DNA of 64,000 bases from Devosia naphthalenivorans (GTDB lineage: Bacteria > Pseudomonadota > Alphaproteobacteria > Rhizobiales > Devosiaceae): assembly GCF_003056355.1 (NCBI RefSeq), contig NZ_PYVW01000010.1:62001-126000 (forward strand). Direction: 5' to 3'. The notes under the pieces were generated by a model that ran no database searches, had not been told where the DNA came from, and saw only the letters and a list, made by a program, of their open reading frames with translations. Positions 17,940-26,354 of the stretch are shown one piece after another (within the stretch, counting starts at the first letter, position 1; the number at the start of each line of letters is the position of its first letter). The position numbers and the translations under genes were made by a program.

Positions 17940-19001
17940 TTATTTTTGCCATTGATCGACAACATCTCGTGCCTTGCTTGTGACAGACCGCTGTTCCAGG
18001 TGGGCATAGCGCATCGTGGTCCTTATATCAGAGTGACCAAGGATCGAGCGCACTTCATAGACGCTCATGCCGTGCTGGATTAGTCTGGAAGCATGAGTGT
18101 GCCGCAACGTGTGGATTGTGCAGTCATGTAAACCGGCACGATCGAACGCTTTGCGCAATGCGATGACGCTGTACCCACGGGCTTGGCCGTTCTTGTTTGT
18201 AAACACATAAGGGGTGGTGGACGCGCGCTTCCGTCGCTGTAGCAATTCGGCTGCTCGCTTGCTTAGAAATAGCACGCTCTCGTTTTGAACTTTGCTGCGC
18301 CAAAGCTTGATGCTGCCATCTTCCAGATCGATATGGTCCCACAACAGGCCCGCGACCTCCGAGTACCGAGCCCCGGTATCTAGCAACAGAACAACGAGGT
18401 CATGATTATCTTGTAGAGCCTGACTCAGCGCCTCGCTTCGTTCTTCGCAGGCAGCCAACCCGTTCGAACTGCGACCGGGCTCCAGCTCGCTGAGCAACCT
18501 GCGCTCCTCATCAAAGCTCAGATACCGAAGCCTACCGGGACTTAGCCTGAGACTGGGCGGTTGAAGATCGGGCACTTCATAGCCTAGCCGTTTGGCATGT
18601 CGGAAAGCAGCAAGAAGCAAGTTTAGTCCATGCTTAATCGTCTGCGTTGTGACGCCGTCATCAAGACGGGCCAACTTGAAGTTCTCCAGGTCGGAATTCG
18701 TGACCCTAATAGCCAATGTGGTCGACTTGAAGAACCTAAGCAAGGTTCTGCGTTTGCTGATCAAATTCCGGTAATTTGGAGTGTCCTGGCGAGATTTCAG
18801 ATACGCATCAAGTGCGGCTGCAACGGTAATCGACTTCTTCGTTCCGAGAACCAGCTCCTGATGCGCCTCAGAACGGAATTTAGCCTCCATCCGTTCGGCG
18901 ACCTTTCTGTCGGTCGTCTTGGTCGAGCGGATGAAGGTTTTCTGATCGATCTGGAATTGAACGTACCAGTACGGGGAATTGGACCGCTTCACGATCGTCA
19001 T
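17940..19001 (-). CDS. Tyrosine recombinase/integrase
   Basis: A 353-residue site-specific recombinase with the phage-integrase catalytic domain in its C-terminal half. The full active site is readable: R212 (DTGARYSEVAGLLW), K237 (WRSKVQNES), H297/R300 (IHTLRHTHAS), H323 (LGHSD) and the nucleophile Y332 (MRYAHLE). The N-terminal part (about residues 60-150) is a SAM-like core-binding domain preceded by an Arm-type segment. It should integrate and excise a genetic element; the tRNA-Gly fragment at 26355-26392 is a candidate target. It follows the small gene ending at 19008 by six bases. Confidence 0.92.
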   Translation of the reverse strand: MTIVKRSNSPYWYVQFQIDQKTFIRSTKTTDRKVAERMEAKFRSEAHQELVLGTKKSITVAAALDAYLKSRQDTPNYRNLISKRRTLLRFFKSTTLAIRVTNSDLENFKLARLDDGVTTQTIKHGLNLLLAAFRHAKRLGYEVPDLQPPSLRLSPGRLRYLSFDEERRLLSELEPGRSSNGLAACEERSEALSQALQDNHDLVVLLLDTGARYSEVAGLLWDHIDLEDGSIKLWRSKVQNESVLFLSKRAAELLQRRKRASTTPYVFTNKNGQARGYSVIALRKAFDRAGLHDCTIHTLRHTHASRLIQHGMSVYEVRSILGHSDIRTTMRYAHLEQRSVTSKARDVVDQWQK

Positions 19002-19007
19002 GGCAGG

Positions 19008-19340
19008 TTACTTGGTATCGTTGGCCTCTATTCGCCTGTGCTTGCGACGACAGTTGTACCAGTAAGTCACGGCACCTTTCGGAGTGAGCGATGCGCCCTC
19101 GATGAAGGCAGAAACCACTGTCTCCTGTGACTCGCCAACCAAGCTGACGTAAATTGACATCGCCGCGTCGATCTTGGGTTTGCCTGCGGCAATGACCGCT
19201 TTCCCCTCGGTGATTGCACGGTCAATGACCTCAGCGGCGACAGTAGGGGTTTCTGAACTGTGGTTCTTTTTGGTCACGAGGGCTGCTCCAGTTGATAGCA
19301 CCCCTTCCTCTCGGCCCCCGTTCACAGACAACTGCCTCAC
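19008..19340 (-). CDS. Small hypothetical protein preceding the integrase
   Basis: A protein of up to 110 residues, not recognised. The conserved-looking core is KIDAAMSIYVSLVGESQETV followed by SLTPKGAVTYWYNCRRK, ending in a basic tail. The true start may be GTG 19277, which has GGAG about eight bases upstream and gives 89 residues; the ATG at 19340 lacks a clear site. It ends six bases before the integrase start, so the two are very likely co-transcribed. An excision or regulatory role beside the integrase is possible but not shown by any motif. Confidence 0.5.
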   Translation of the reverse strand: MRQLSVNGGREEGVLSTGAALVTKKNHSSETPTVAAEVIDRAITEGKAVIAAGKPKIDAAMSIYVSLVGESQETVVSAFIEGASLTPKGAVTYWYNCRRKHRRIEANDTK

Positions 19341-19364
19341 GCGAATAGTGGCTGACGCCGCAAC

Positions 19365-19706
19365 TCAGGGCAGGTCCACTCGGAGAAATTCATTCGGGTT
19401 GTTTGTGTCTGGCCAAGCGAGTCCAATAGCCTCCTTGTCGGCTCTGAACTTGACGACTGCCATGACTTCACCACCGTTGTCTTCTTGGGGACGAAAGTTG
19501 ATTTCGATTATCTCGCCTCCATATGAAGAACGATCTGCTTTCGCCGCATGAAGACAGAAAAGCCCGCCAATCAGCTTTGATGTATCCTCGGGTTTCAGTC
19601 TCCAAGCGCGAGATTCGAACACCAAAGCTCTGGGGTCAATAGTATCGAGCCCCTTGTATTTGGTGCCAGGTTCTTTGCGGCATATCACATGGACTTTAGA
19701 CTTCAT
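19365..19706 (-). CDS. Unknown protein, member 3 of a local paralogous trio
   Basis: A 113-residue protein without a known family. It shares with the proteins at 20502-20987 and 20987-21364 a layout of ESRAWRL near the N-terminus, a hydrophobic strand, a Gly-rich turn and a late hydrophobic-charged strand ending at a Trp-Pro pair (LAWPDTNNPN). Start choice: GGAG lies about five bases before ATG 19706; the longer frame to 19853 would overlap the membrane-protein gene. It comes after that gene with a 67-base gap, on the same strand. Function unknown. Confidence 0.55.
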   Translation of the reverse strand: MKSKVHVICRKEPGTKYKGLDTIDPRALVFESRAWRLKPEDTSKLIGGLFCLHAAKADRSSYGGEIIEINFRPQEDNGGEVMAVVKFRADKEAIGLAWPDTNNPNEFLRVDLP

Positions 19707-19773
19707 TTCAGCTCCGAACTTGTATTTGGCTGCGATAAGACGATGAAATTCGACAGGTCGACAAGGTGTGCCG

Positions 19774-20505
19774 CTACGCGGCTCCCGCGTAACGATGCAT
19801 GCGTCCACTCTCATCCAGATGGATGCTTGCTCGGCGGCCGCGGCGGCCAACAACCATAAAAAGCAGGCGATCGTGGTGAGCCTCGATAAATCGTAGCGCT
19901 ATTCCATCACCATCGAAGTGAGTGACATCCCGGCCACCAGTTTCTCGTATTCCGTGCTCAGCCAGGAACCGCTCGTTGTGCTCGGCAACGGTGAGTGCCG
20001 CTTCCTGTAAGTCTCGATCTCGCAGACCTACGAATATGCCTGCGATAGCAAAAACAGCGTACAATATTCCTGCCAGGGTGGATAAAGCGGCTAAGTCAGA
20101 GCTTGTGCTGAACTGGTCAACGCCCCGACCACTTCTGAGCGCAGCCGCCATCACGCCACAGGTAAGCAACCCAGGAGGTAGCAAGAGAATTCCGAGTGCG
20201 TAATCGGCCCATCCCCGCCCTCGAGTTAATAGCCGTCCCGAAAGAAAGGGCAAGATCGCCCAAAGGAAGACAGCCGCCAACAGCAGGACCAGAGCAGCCA
20301 CCCGCTTGGTCACGCGGTACAGGTCGCGTCCAAGAGCTAGACCAAAACCTGCAATCGCTGCCCGCGCTACTCGGTTCTGCGAATGTTTCCAGGCTGTCTC
20401 AACTTGATAGCGCCTGGGTAGGGCAGCTGCCCGAATTTGTTGAGGTGCCAATGTCACCCTGTCGTGGGAAGGAACTCGGACGGCCGGTACCGTAGCCATA
20501 GTCAC
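19774..20505 (-). CDS. Membrane protein of unknown function
   Basis: A 243-residue protein with about three to four predicted membrane segments: VAALVLLLAAVFLWAILPFL near residue 70, YALGILLLPPGLLTCGVMAA near 103, and LAALSTLAGILYAVFAIAGI near 140. Cytoplasmic-looking N- and C-terminal parts flank them; the C-terminal 70 residues are soluble (HFDGDGIALRFIEAHHDRLL). Its start overlaps the stop of the preceding gene by four bases (ATGA), indicating translational coupling with the paralogous proteins. I recognise no family. A membrane partner coupled to soluble paralogs suggests one functional system. Confidence 0.6.
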   Translation of the reverse strand: MTMATVPAVRVPSHDRVTLAPQQIRAAALPRRYQVETAWKHSQNRVARAAIAGFGLALGRDLYRVTKRVAALVLLLAAVFLWAILPFLSGRLLTRGRGWADYALGILLLPPGLLTCGVMAAALRSGRGVDQFSTSSDLAALSTLAGILYAVFAIAGIFVGLRDRDLQEAALTVAEHNERFLAEHGIRETGGRDVTHFDGDGIALRFIEAHHDRLLFMVVGRRGRRASIHLDESGRMHRYAGAA

Positions 20506-20987
20506 CCCCTGATCGTGATCTCTATGGCTTGCGGCGACACGCCGTAATGCGCAGCTAACAGCTCCTTAGCCCGAGCTATGGTTAGGCCACCTTCCGCCTG
20601 AGCGGGTGAAAGCAATGAGACTGGCACCGATGCGTGATCCAAAGGCACGAACTTCAAACCCTGGAAGATACCATCATCCACCTCCATATAGTTTACTGGA
20701 TTCTGGTGCGTCTTCGGCCACTCTTCGGAAGAGGCGGGTTCAGCTACTTCATCGAACATCACCGCATAACGGCCTTCCGGTTGGGGCATCAAACTTGAAA
20801 TTCGACCCACCAAGAATGCGGCACCGTGAGCGGTGGACTTTCTACCGATCCGGCCCCGCGCGTTGTGGTACAGGAGCGCGTAGGAGCACAGGTTTGCCTT
20901 GGTCGTGTTGAGCTTCCAAGCGAAGCTTCCTCCCTTTGCCGCAATCTCTTCAGCGGTTTCCGAGGTAAATAGCCTGATGACGAGCAT
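20502..20987 (-). CDS. Unknown protein, member 2 of a local paralogous trio
   Basis: A 161-residue protein. Residues about 20-118 align by eye with the protein at 20987-21364: SFAWKLNTTKANLCSYALLY against SRAWRLAPDNARARTYAVLC, then HGAAFLVGRISSLMPQPEGR against HGSGFLVGALAGVVPSREVEGR, a shared EEWP/PDLWP turn and a final LKFVPL/LNFRPV strand. A C-terminal extension of about 40 residues (GGLTIARAKELLAAHYGVSP) may be a small helical module. Coupled at both ends: its start overlaps the previous stop by one base, and its stop overlaps the next start by four. Function unknown. Confidence 0.6.
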   Translation of the reverse strand: MLVIRLFTSETAEEIAAKGGSFAWKLNTTKANLCSYALLYHNARGRIGRKSTAHGAAFLVGRISSLMPQPEGRYAVMFDEVAEPASSEEWPKTHQNPVNYMEVDDGIFQGLKFVPLDHASVPVSLLSPAQAEGGLTIARAKELLAAHYGVSPQAIEITIRG

Positions 20988-21364
20988 CAGTTCAGCGTTC
21001 CAACGGGACGGAAGTTTAGCCTGGATGGATCAATGCCAAGATCCTCCATGGAGGTGTAGGTGAAAGGCGCTTGGTGTCCAGGCCATAGATCGGGAACAGA
21101 AATACGCGCTATCTCTGAAAACCGCAGGACCCAACGACCTTCTACTTCCCTGGACGGTACAACACCCGCGAGCGCGCCCACCAGGAACCCTGAGCCGTGC
21201 TCAATATCGGCCGACCCATATTCGCCGTTCGCGTTGTAGCACAGCACCGCATAAGTGCGAGCGCGGGCATTGTCTGGCGCCAGGCGCCACGCTCGAGACT
21301 CTCCTTCCAATCGGATTTGATCGGGGGAATATCCAGTAAGTATCAGTATTGCATCGTCGGCCAT
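20987..21364 (-). CDS. Unknown protein, member 1 of a local paralogous trio
   Basis: A 125-residue protein, first gene of the leftward coupled operon. It has an alternating strand-like pattern with ESRAWRLAPDN, TYAVLCYNANGEYG, IEHGSGFLVGALAGVVPS, EGRWVLRFSEIARISVPDLW and a terminal SRLNFRPVGTLN. The pattern vaguely recalls small beta-barrel PUA/ASCH/EVE-type domains (HGS-FLVG followed by W-v-F-eIa), but that is only a visual impression. Its stop overlaps the next start by one base. The gene and its relatives have no homolog that I recognise. Confidence 0.6.
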   Translation of the reverse strand: MADDAILILTGYSPDQIRLEGESRAWRLAPDNARARTYAVLCYNANGEYGSADIEHGSGFLVGALAGVVPSREVEGRWVLRFSEIARISVPDLWPGHQAPFTYTSMEDLGIDPSRLNFRPVGTLN

Positions 21365-21599
21365 TTGGTCTCCCCCTAGGGTTCCAACAGAGTGAATGAT
21401 TATTGGAGAGTTGTCAATGACATTTCATAGACTTTGCGGAGACTTTCAGCGGTCGTTCGATGCGCAGTGACCTGGGTATCCCCGGCTGCAGATAAGATCG
21501 CCCTTCCAGCAGGGTTGGCTTCAATAGATGGGAGTGCTGAAATCGAAGTCTGCGGCCAGAATGGCAGCTGTAGACTGTACTGCCGCCGGTCATGTAGCC

Positions 21600-22259
21600 T
21601 CAGTCTAGGTCAACAATCTCTCTGTTTGTACCGTTGTTGCCTCGTAGGGCACGTAGCGTGTGACCATAGGGGTGGTCTGAGTAATCAGCGGACAGGCGGT
21701 AGCGCATGGCCGGTCGGTGGGCACCCATCAACTTCTCCCCCGTGTACTCAAGCCAGCCGGATTCTTGCGACTGCCGCCTGAAGTGGCGCTTATCTGGCTC
21801 CTCCCCTGTGACCGCCTGAACGGCCTCCTGAAACTGGGTCAATGTGAAACCTTCTTCCAGCATCGCAGGAATGAGTGGGCGCACGGACTGCAAGGTCAGC
21901 AGCCCCTGCTTAGCAAAATACACGACCCTTCGCTGTCGCTTTGATAGTCCCGACTCGTGATTTGGCTGCACAATGTGCAGTTTCAAGTCCAAATCAGAGG
22001 GGGCGACACAAACATAGTAAGAGACCGCCATTCCGGTAGGCTCCGGCGGCTCAAAAACTGAATTGGTCGCGAAAACTGGGTTCAGGACCCGGCTGCGGGA
22101 TACTGAATCTGCCAGGCCAATAGCCGCCTCGTCCAGTTTGCATCGACCATCCCAACCAGTTGAAGGAAGCGAAAAGCCGCCCCCGTCGCTGCGGGCGGCC
22201 ACGACCAGTTGGTTGTCCAGCAACGTAAAGACGACCAGTTCGACCACGACGCATACCAT
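21600..22259 (-). CDS. NrtR-like transcriptional regulator (Nudix-related plus winged helix)
   Basis: A 219-residue protein. The C-terminal part (about residues 128-190) fits the Nudix-associated winged helix of NrtR-type regulators: FTLTQFQEAVQAVTGEEPDK, then RHFRRQSQESGWLEYTGEK and RPAMRYRL. The N-terminal part resembles a degenerate Nudix domain (ELVVFTLLDNQLVVAARSDG) without a recognisable Nudix box, as expected for a ligand sensor that has lost hydrolysis. NrtR proteins sense ADP-ribose-type molecules and control NAD metabolism; whether this one does is inference. GAGG five bases before ATG 22259 fixes the start. Two operator-like palindromes lie upstream, between it and the divergent gene at 22377. 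Confidence 0.65.
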   Translation of the reverse strand: MVCVVVELVVFTLLDNQLVVAARSDGGGFSLPSTGWDGRCKLDEAAIGLADSVSRSRVLNPVFATNSVFEPPEPTGMAVSYYVCVAPSDLDLKLHIVQPNHESGLSKRQRRVVYFAKQGLLTLQSVRPLIPAMLEEGFTLTQFQEAVQAVTGEEPDKRHFRRQSQESGWLEYTGEKLMGAHRPAMRYRLSADYSDHPYGHTLRALRGNNGTNREIVDLD

Positions 22260-22278
22260 TCTAGCCTCATTTATCTAC

Positions 22279-22289
22279 TTAGTGCACTT
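22279..22289. promoter_or_regulatory. Operator-like palindrome 1 upstream of the NrtR-like gene
   Basis: TTAGTGCACTT contains the perfect 8-base palindrome AGTGCACT and lies 20 bases upstream of the regulator's start. The related site at 22325-22340 is 48 bases away centre to centre. Probable binding site of the regulator; not verified. Confidence 0.45.
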
Positions 22290-22324
22290 GACGCCCGTAA
22301 GTCGGAGTGACATATGGTTCGTGC

Positions 22325-22340
22325 AGTTAATGCACTAACT
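22325..22340. promoter_or_regulatory. Operator-like palindrome 2 upstream of the divergent small gene
   Basis: AGTTAATGCACTAACT is a 16-base near-perfect palindrome sharing the TGCACT core with site 1. It lies 36 bases before the rightward gene at 22377, so the pair could control both divergent genes. Confidence 0.45.
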
Positions 22341-22376
22341 AACCTCGAAAAGCCAAATTCAGTTTTGTGAGGCGTC

Positions 22377-22709
22377 ATGCGTCAGACTATCGACTTCAAG
22401 GATTGGCTGTCAGGCCCATCCCGTCCGCGTACTTCATACGACCTCTACTCGCTCTGGCGGGCCAGCTGTGGGCGCTCCGAGGGGCAGTATCAGGCCGAAG
22501 TACGTCCTGATAGTCGTATCCGGATTTTGGGACCGTCCCAGGAGGCGCTCTTGTTGGTGTCGCCGCGGTCAATCAACGCTTTCAAGATGGCCCTCGAAGG
22601 GCAGAGCGTCACGCCGATTGGCAGTGACGTTTGGGCAGCGATTGAGGAGTCAAAACCTGCTCGGATCGACATGAAAATAACACCCGGCGGCCAGAAGCGC
22701 TTTCGCTAA
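22377..22709 (+). CDS. Small hypothetical protein, divergent to the NrtR-like regulator
   Basis: A 110-residue protein I do not recognise. It begins MRQTIDFKDWLSGPSRPRTS and contains a hydrophobic strand (EALLLVSPRSINAFKMALEG) and a basic C-terminus (TPGGQKRFR). GAGG about five bases before ATG 22377 supports the start. It is divergent from the NrtR-like gene across an intergenic region with two related palindromes, so it may be the regulator's target. Confidence 0.5.
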   Translation: MRQTIDFKDWLSGPSRPRTSYDLYSLWRASCGRSEGQYQAEVRPDSRIRILGPSQEALLLVSPRSINAFKMALEGQSVTPIGSDVWAAIEESKPARIDMKITPGGQKRFR

Positions 22710-22908
22710 TCGCCGCGCCAACCAAGGCAGCCACAAGCCTAACCACCGTTAGCTGTCAGTCGCAGCCTCGCATGGCGCGCGACCGCCGGGGCACGTCTCG
22801 GTGGAGCCGTCCCTAGATCACGAGCACCTGGCGACAGATCAAAATTATCGTCGATCTCGTAAGTAAAATCAAACCACTAAGGTGCTGGAACACCTAAAGG
22901 AAAAAAGA

Positions 22909-23298
22909 ATGTTGAAGCCCGTAGATCAGTTCTTTCTCGCACTTAACAGCGGCGACAAGCAAATTATTGGGAATCTGGTGACCGGCGGGGCGATCTTTTC
23001 GCTGCCGTACGGGTCAGAAGATCCATTGAAGGGCGTAAATCAGTTCATTGACGAGCTCTTTGTCTTTGAGGACGCATTCCCAGACGCAAAATACAAACTC
23101 CGGACGTGCGTTGCAAACGACGACATGCATATCGCCGCGTTCACAATCACCGGACATCACCGGAATAACTTTATGGGTGAGCCGGCAACAGGAAAGAAGC
23201 ACCGCTTCTACGGTGCTGCGGTTTTCAAGCTCGAGGGCGACAAGTATTCCGAGGTAACCATGCAGTTTGGCATTTCCGAGCTTCTTGGCTGTGACTGA
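22909..23298 (+). CDS. SnoaL-like (NTF2-fold) protein
   Basis: A 129-residue protein with the SnoaL/ester-cyclase pattern of the NTF2-like cone fold: VDQFFLALNSGDKQIIGNLV at the N-terminus, GVNQFIDELFVFEDAFPDAK, then HIAAFTITGHHRNNFMGEPA and the terminal strands KHRFYGAAVFKLEGDKYSEV. Enzymes with this fold act on varied small molecules; no specific activity can be assigned. ATG 22909 follows AAGGA by eight bases, and the longer frame to 22882 lacks a site. It precedes the DNA polymerase gene by 180 bases in the same direction but need not be functionally linked. Confidence 0.6.
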   Translation: MLKPVDQFFLALNSGDKQIIGNLVTGGAIFSLPYGSEDPLKGVNQFIDELFVFEDAFPDAKYKLRTCVANDDMHIAAFTITGHHRNNFMGEPATGKKHRFYGAAVFKLEGDKYSEVTMQFGISELLGCD

Positions 23299-23478
23299 AG
23301 CCTTGAGACGTTGACCGGGCATCGCCAAATCGGTGCCTGAAAAGTCACCATTCAGGAAAGGCGGTTCTCCTAGGCCTTCGCTGGCTAACGGATCGCTCAG
23401 CCAATTTTGTCACAAAACCTTCAATCGCAGCCAACGGTTGGCGAGCGAGTGGATTTTCACGCCCAATTGAGGTGATGT

Positions 23479-26031
23479 ATGACCGCTTCGAACCATTTTT
23501 GTTTCCAAGATTCACCCCCATGGGCAGGGGGTCGTATGCTGGATGTCACGATCCCGGTGGGAAAGGTTGAGCCCCGTGCGCAGAAGACTTCCAAGAGGCG
23601 CAAGAGCACGGACCCGACCCGTTACCTTCTGGTTGGCTTCGACACGGAATATCAGTCCATCGCGCCCGTATCACAGGACAAAATCGACGACTGTGAAGCT
23701 CACAACGAGGTGCTGTCTTATCAGTTTTGGGTGAAAAAACTTCACGCGGATCCTGATACGCCAGCGCAGGAGTCGAATGGAGTGATCATCCCAAATGGCG
23801 ATGGTGATCGCATCTCGATGGCTGAGTTCTTCGTGGCCGCGATCGGAACATTTGCATCCGAACATCCATCCGAGCTCCTGCCCTCCGATGTCATCCTGGT
23901 CGGACATTTCACCAGGGCCGACCTGCCGGCATTTTCCGACTTTCGGGAGAACGCCAAGGAGTTCTTTTCAAACGTAAGAAACACGTTTGTTTCATTGAAC
24001 GCTGAGCAGCGCATCGAAATCGCAGACAACGAAACTGGCGAGATGGCCGAGTTCGCCGTCAAATTGCGTGACACCTTGCTCCTCGCCCCCGCCAACGCAA
24101 AGTCCCTTGCCGACATCGGAGAAATTGTCGGCCTGCCAAAGTTGGTGCTCGCGGAATCGAAAGAGGAAGAGCAGCGCATCAAGGAGAACATGTCGGCGTT
24201 CCGGCGTGATCACTGGGAGACCTTTAAAGCCTACGCCATCCGGGACGCCGAGGTTTGCGTTCGTTATGCGGAAAAGGTCATTCGCCAGTACCAGGCACTT
24301 TTTGGTGCATTCAGCATGCCGCTGACTCTCTCAGAATTTGGCGCACGCAAGGTCTTGCAAGATTGGGAAGGGCGAGGGTGGAAACCGAGTGCAATCTTGG
24401 GCCGTGAGGCAGTTCGGGAGCGTAAGTGGAACAACAAGTTCAAGCGGTATGTGACGAGGAAGAAGCACGTCTACCAAGAGACAGCATATTTCGAAGTGAA
24501 TTTCGTGAGCGAGACCTATCATGGCGGTCGCAACGAGCAGTTTGCGTTCGGCATTTGTGAAGAAGGCAAGTGGCGTGATCACGACCTGAGTTCTGCATAT
24601 CCGACCGCGATGTCATTGATTGGGCAACCTGACTGGTCATCCGTTGAGCACCTCACGTCACTCGACGAGGTTTCGTACGACGATCTAGCATACGCCTCAG
24701 TCGACTTTGAGTTTCCTGAGCATCTGCGCTTTCCAACACTGCCAGTACGCACAGAGGGCGGTATCATTTTCCCTCGTCGCGGCAGGTCGAACGTTGCCGC
24801 ACCTGAACTTTGGCTGGCCCGAAAACTCGGTGCGAAGTTGATCCTCCGCAGGGGTGTAAAAGTTTCTTGCAACCGCCAGACGCGCGTATTTCAGCCTTTC
24901 ATCAAGGAATGCATCCAGCAGAGGTCGCAGCACAAGAAGGGGTCGTTTGAAAACCTCTTCTGGAAAGAAGTAGGGAACAGCACGTACGGGAAGACAGCGC
25001 AGGGTTTGCGAGAGAAACGGGTCTATGATTTGCGGGAAGACGACATGGTCGCTCTGCCCGAGAGCAAGCTGACTCAGCCTTTCTTTGCATCGTACATCAC
25101 GAGCTTCGTCCGGTCTGTGCTGGGAGAAATTCTGAACGGGTTCTCACCAGCTGTGCAGGTCTTCAGCGTCACCACGGACGGCTTTCTGTCAAACGCATCT
25201 GACGAGGAGGTGGAAACTGCGACGAGAGGAGAGCTCTTCGGCGTCTTTGCGACCGCTCGTCTTGAGCTCGACCCAGGTAGCCAGCCCTTGGAAATAAAGC
25301 ATGAGATCGGGCAGCCTATTGGGTGGCGCACGCGAGGTTCCGCAACGCTGAAACTTGGCTCAGGGGAGCCTGTCCTCCAAAAAGGCGGGATCAAAACAAA
25401 CAACCTCTTCGATACTGAGCAAAACAACAGCTACATCGTCGAGCTCTTCCTCAATCGGCAACCGGGGCAGACAATTAACTACGCAATTGGCTTGGGCTTA
25501 AAAGCAGTCTTCAACGCCGATGCCGATTTCGTCTTTCGCTCGACGACGAAGCTGTTGTCCATGGAGTTCGATTGGAAGCGCATGCCAGCGATTGTGCAGG
25601 AACGTCGAGCCGACTTCGAAGGCGCAAATGTTTCACACCTCTCTTTTGACACTGTGCCACTAACGGACATTGGGGAGTTTAAATCTCTTCGAGAGGCATG
25701 GGAGCGCTACAATGGCAGCTCAAGGAAGGTGTTGAAAACCCTCGCGGACTTCAACAACTTCTGGAGGTATTGGAAATTTGGGAAGCTCCCGGTGCAAGTG
25801 TCGAGATACATGCCACGACACAATGGAGCGCTTAAGCGCCTCCGCCGCGATTTGACGCGCGCCTTCAGCAGGCATGCAGCAGGGTTTGACATCATTCGCG
25901 AGAGGATGCCGCAGTTGAAAAACGCCCAATTTGCACAAGCACTCGCCGACTGTGGGATTGCATGCAGCGTCTCCGACGTAGAGAACGGCAAGCGCCGAGA
26001 ATTCGTACCATTCCAAACAATCCGGACTTAG
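23479..26031 (+). CDS. Family B DNA polymerase of mobile elements, piPolB-like
   Basis: An 850-residue family B polymerase with 3'-5' exonuclease and polymerase domains. Exonuclease motifs: ExoI GFDTEYQ (D55, E57), ExoII near VGHFTRADLPAF (141-152) and ExoIII YAIRDAEVC (Y252, D256). Polymerase motifs: YHGGRNE (347-353), motif A DLSSAYPTAM (D369), motif B KEVGNSTYGK (496-505) and motif C SVTTDGF (D567). After motif C comes WRTRG (616-620), which recalls, from memory, the KTRG motif reported for primer-independent polymerases (piPolB) of pipolins. Such polymerases occur with tyrosine integrases in tRNA-integrated elements, and here the gene ends about 320 bases from a truncated tRNA-Gly. A protein-primed plasmid-type PolB is the alternative. 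GAGGTGATGT before ATG 23479 supports the start. Confidence 0.82.
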   Translation: MTASNHFCFQDSPPWAGGRMLDVTIPVGKVEPRAQKTSKRRKSTDPTRYLLVGFDTEYQSIAPVSQDKIDDCEAHNEVLSYQFWVKKLHADPDTPAQESNGVIIPNGDGDRISMAEFFVAAIGTFASEHPSELLPSDVILVGHFTRADLPAFSDFRENAKEFFSNVRNTFVSLNAEQRIEIADNETGEMAEFAVKLRDTLLLAPANAKSLADIGEIVGLPKLVLAESKEEEQRIKENMSAFRRDHWETFKAYAIRDAEVCVRYAEKVIRQYQALFGAFSMPLTLSEFGARKVLQDWEGRGWKPSAILGREAVRERKWNNKFKRYVTRKKHVYQETAYFEVNFVSETYHGGRNEQFAFGICEEGKWRDHDLSSAYPTAMSLIGQPDWSSVEHLTSLDEVSYDDLAYASVDFEFPEHLRFPTLPVRTEGGIIFPRRGRSNVAAPELWLARKLGAKLILRRGVKVSCNRQTRVFQPFIKECIQQRSQHKKGSFENLFWKEVGNSTYGKTAQGLREKRVYDLREDDMVALPESKLTQPFFASYITSFVRSVLGEILNGFSPAVQVFSVTTDGFLSNASDEEVETATRGELFGVFATARLELDPGSQPLEIKHEIGQPIGWRTRGSATLKLGSGEPVLQKGGIKTNNLFDTEQNNSYIVELFLNRQPGQTINYAIGLGLKAVFNADADFVFRSTTKLLSMEFDWKRMPAIVQERRADFEGANVSHLSFDTVPLTDIGEFKSLREAWERYNGSSRKVLKTLADFNNFWRYWKFGKLPVQVSRYMPRHNGALKRLRRDLTRAFSRHAAGFDIIRERMPQLKNAQFAQALADCGIACSVSDVENGKRREFVPFQTIRT

Positions 26032-26354
26032 GAAACGGAGAAAGCTCTTTTGATGCTCAAGGAGCGTAACTTCGATGGTTTGGAGGTCGATCAGTTCTTT
26101 GCGGAAGAACCGTAAGAGTTCGTTCTCTCTCACCCATACCCAACACTTACGGAAGCTATGGGAAGGTTGGGGATCGACTCAGGTCGTGGATATGACCGAA
26201 GGAGATGGCGCGTAGCGGAGCCGAAAAATAACGTGGGCTGTGGATCGAATAACAGCTAAATAGTTGTGTTGTTCTTCAATTTAAGCTATACTCTGGGAAT
26301 AGGTAATTGCTTAATAACCGCGTTGATTTATTTTCATTTTGGAATATTTATAGC
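26032..26354. other. Island end between the polymerase gene and the tRNA junction
   Basis: About 320 bases without a gene. The sequence becomes AT-rich from 26260 to 26354, as is common at attachment-site arms. No inverted or direct repeat could be resolved by eye. Confidence 0.4.
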
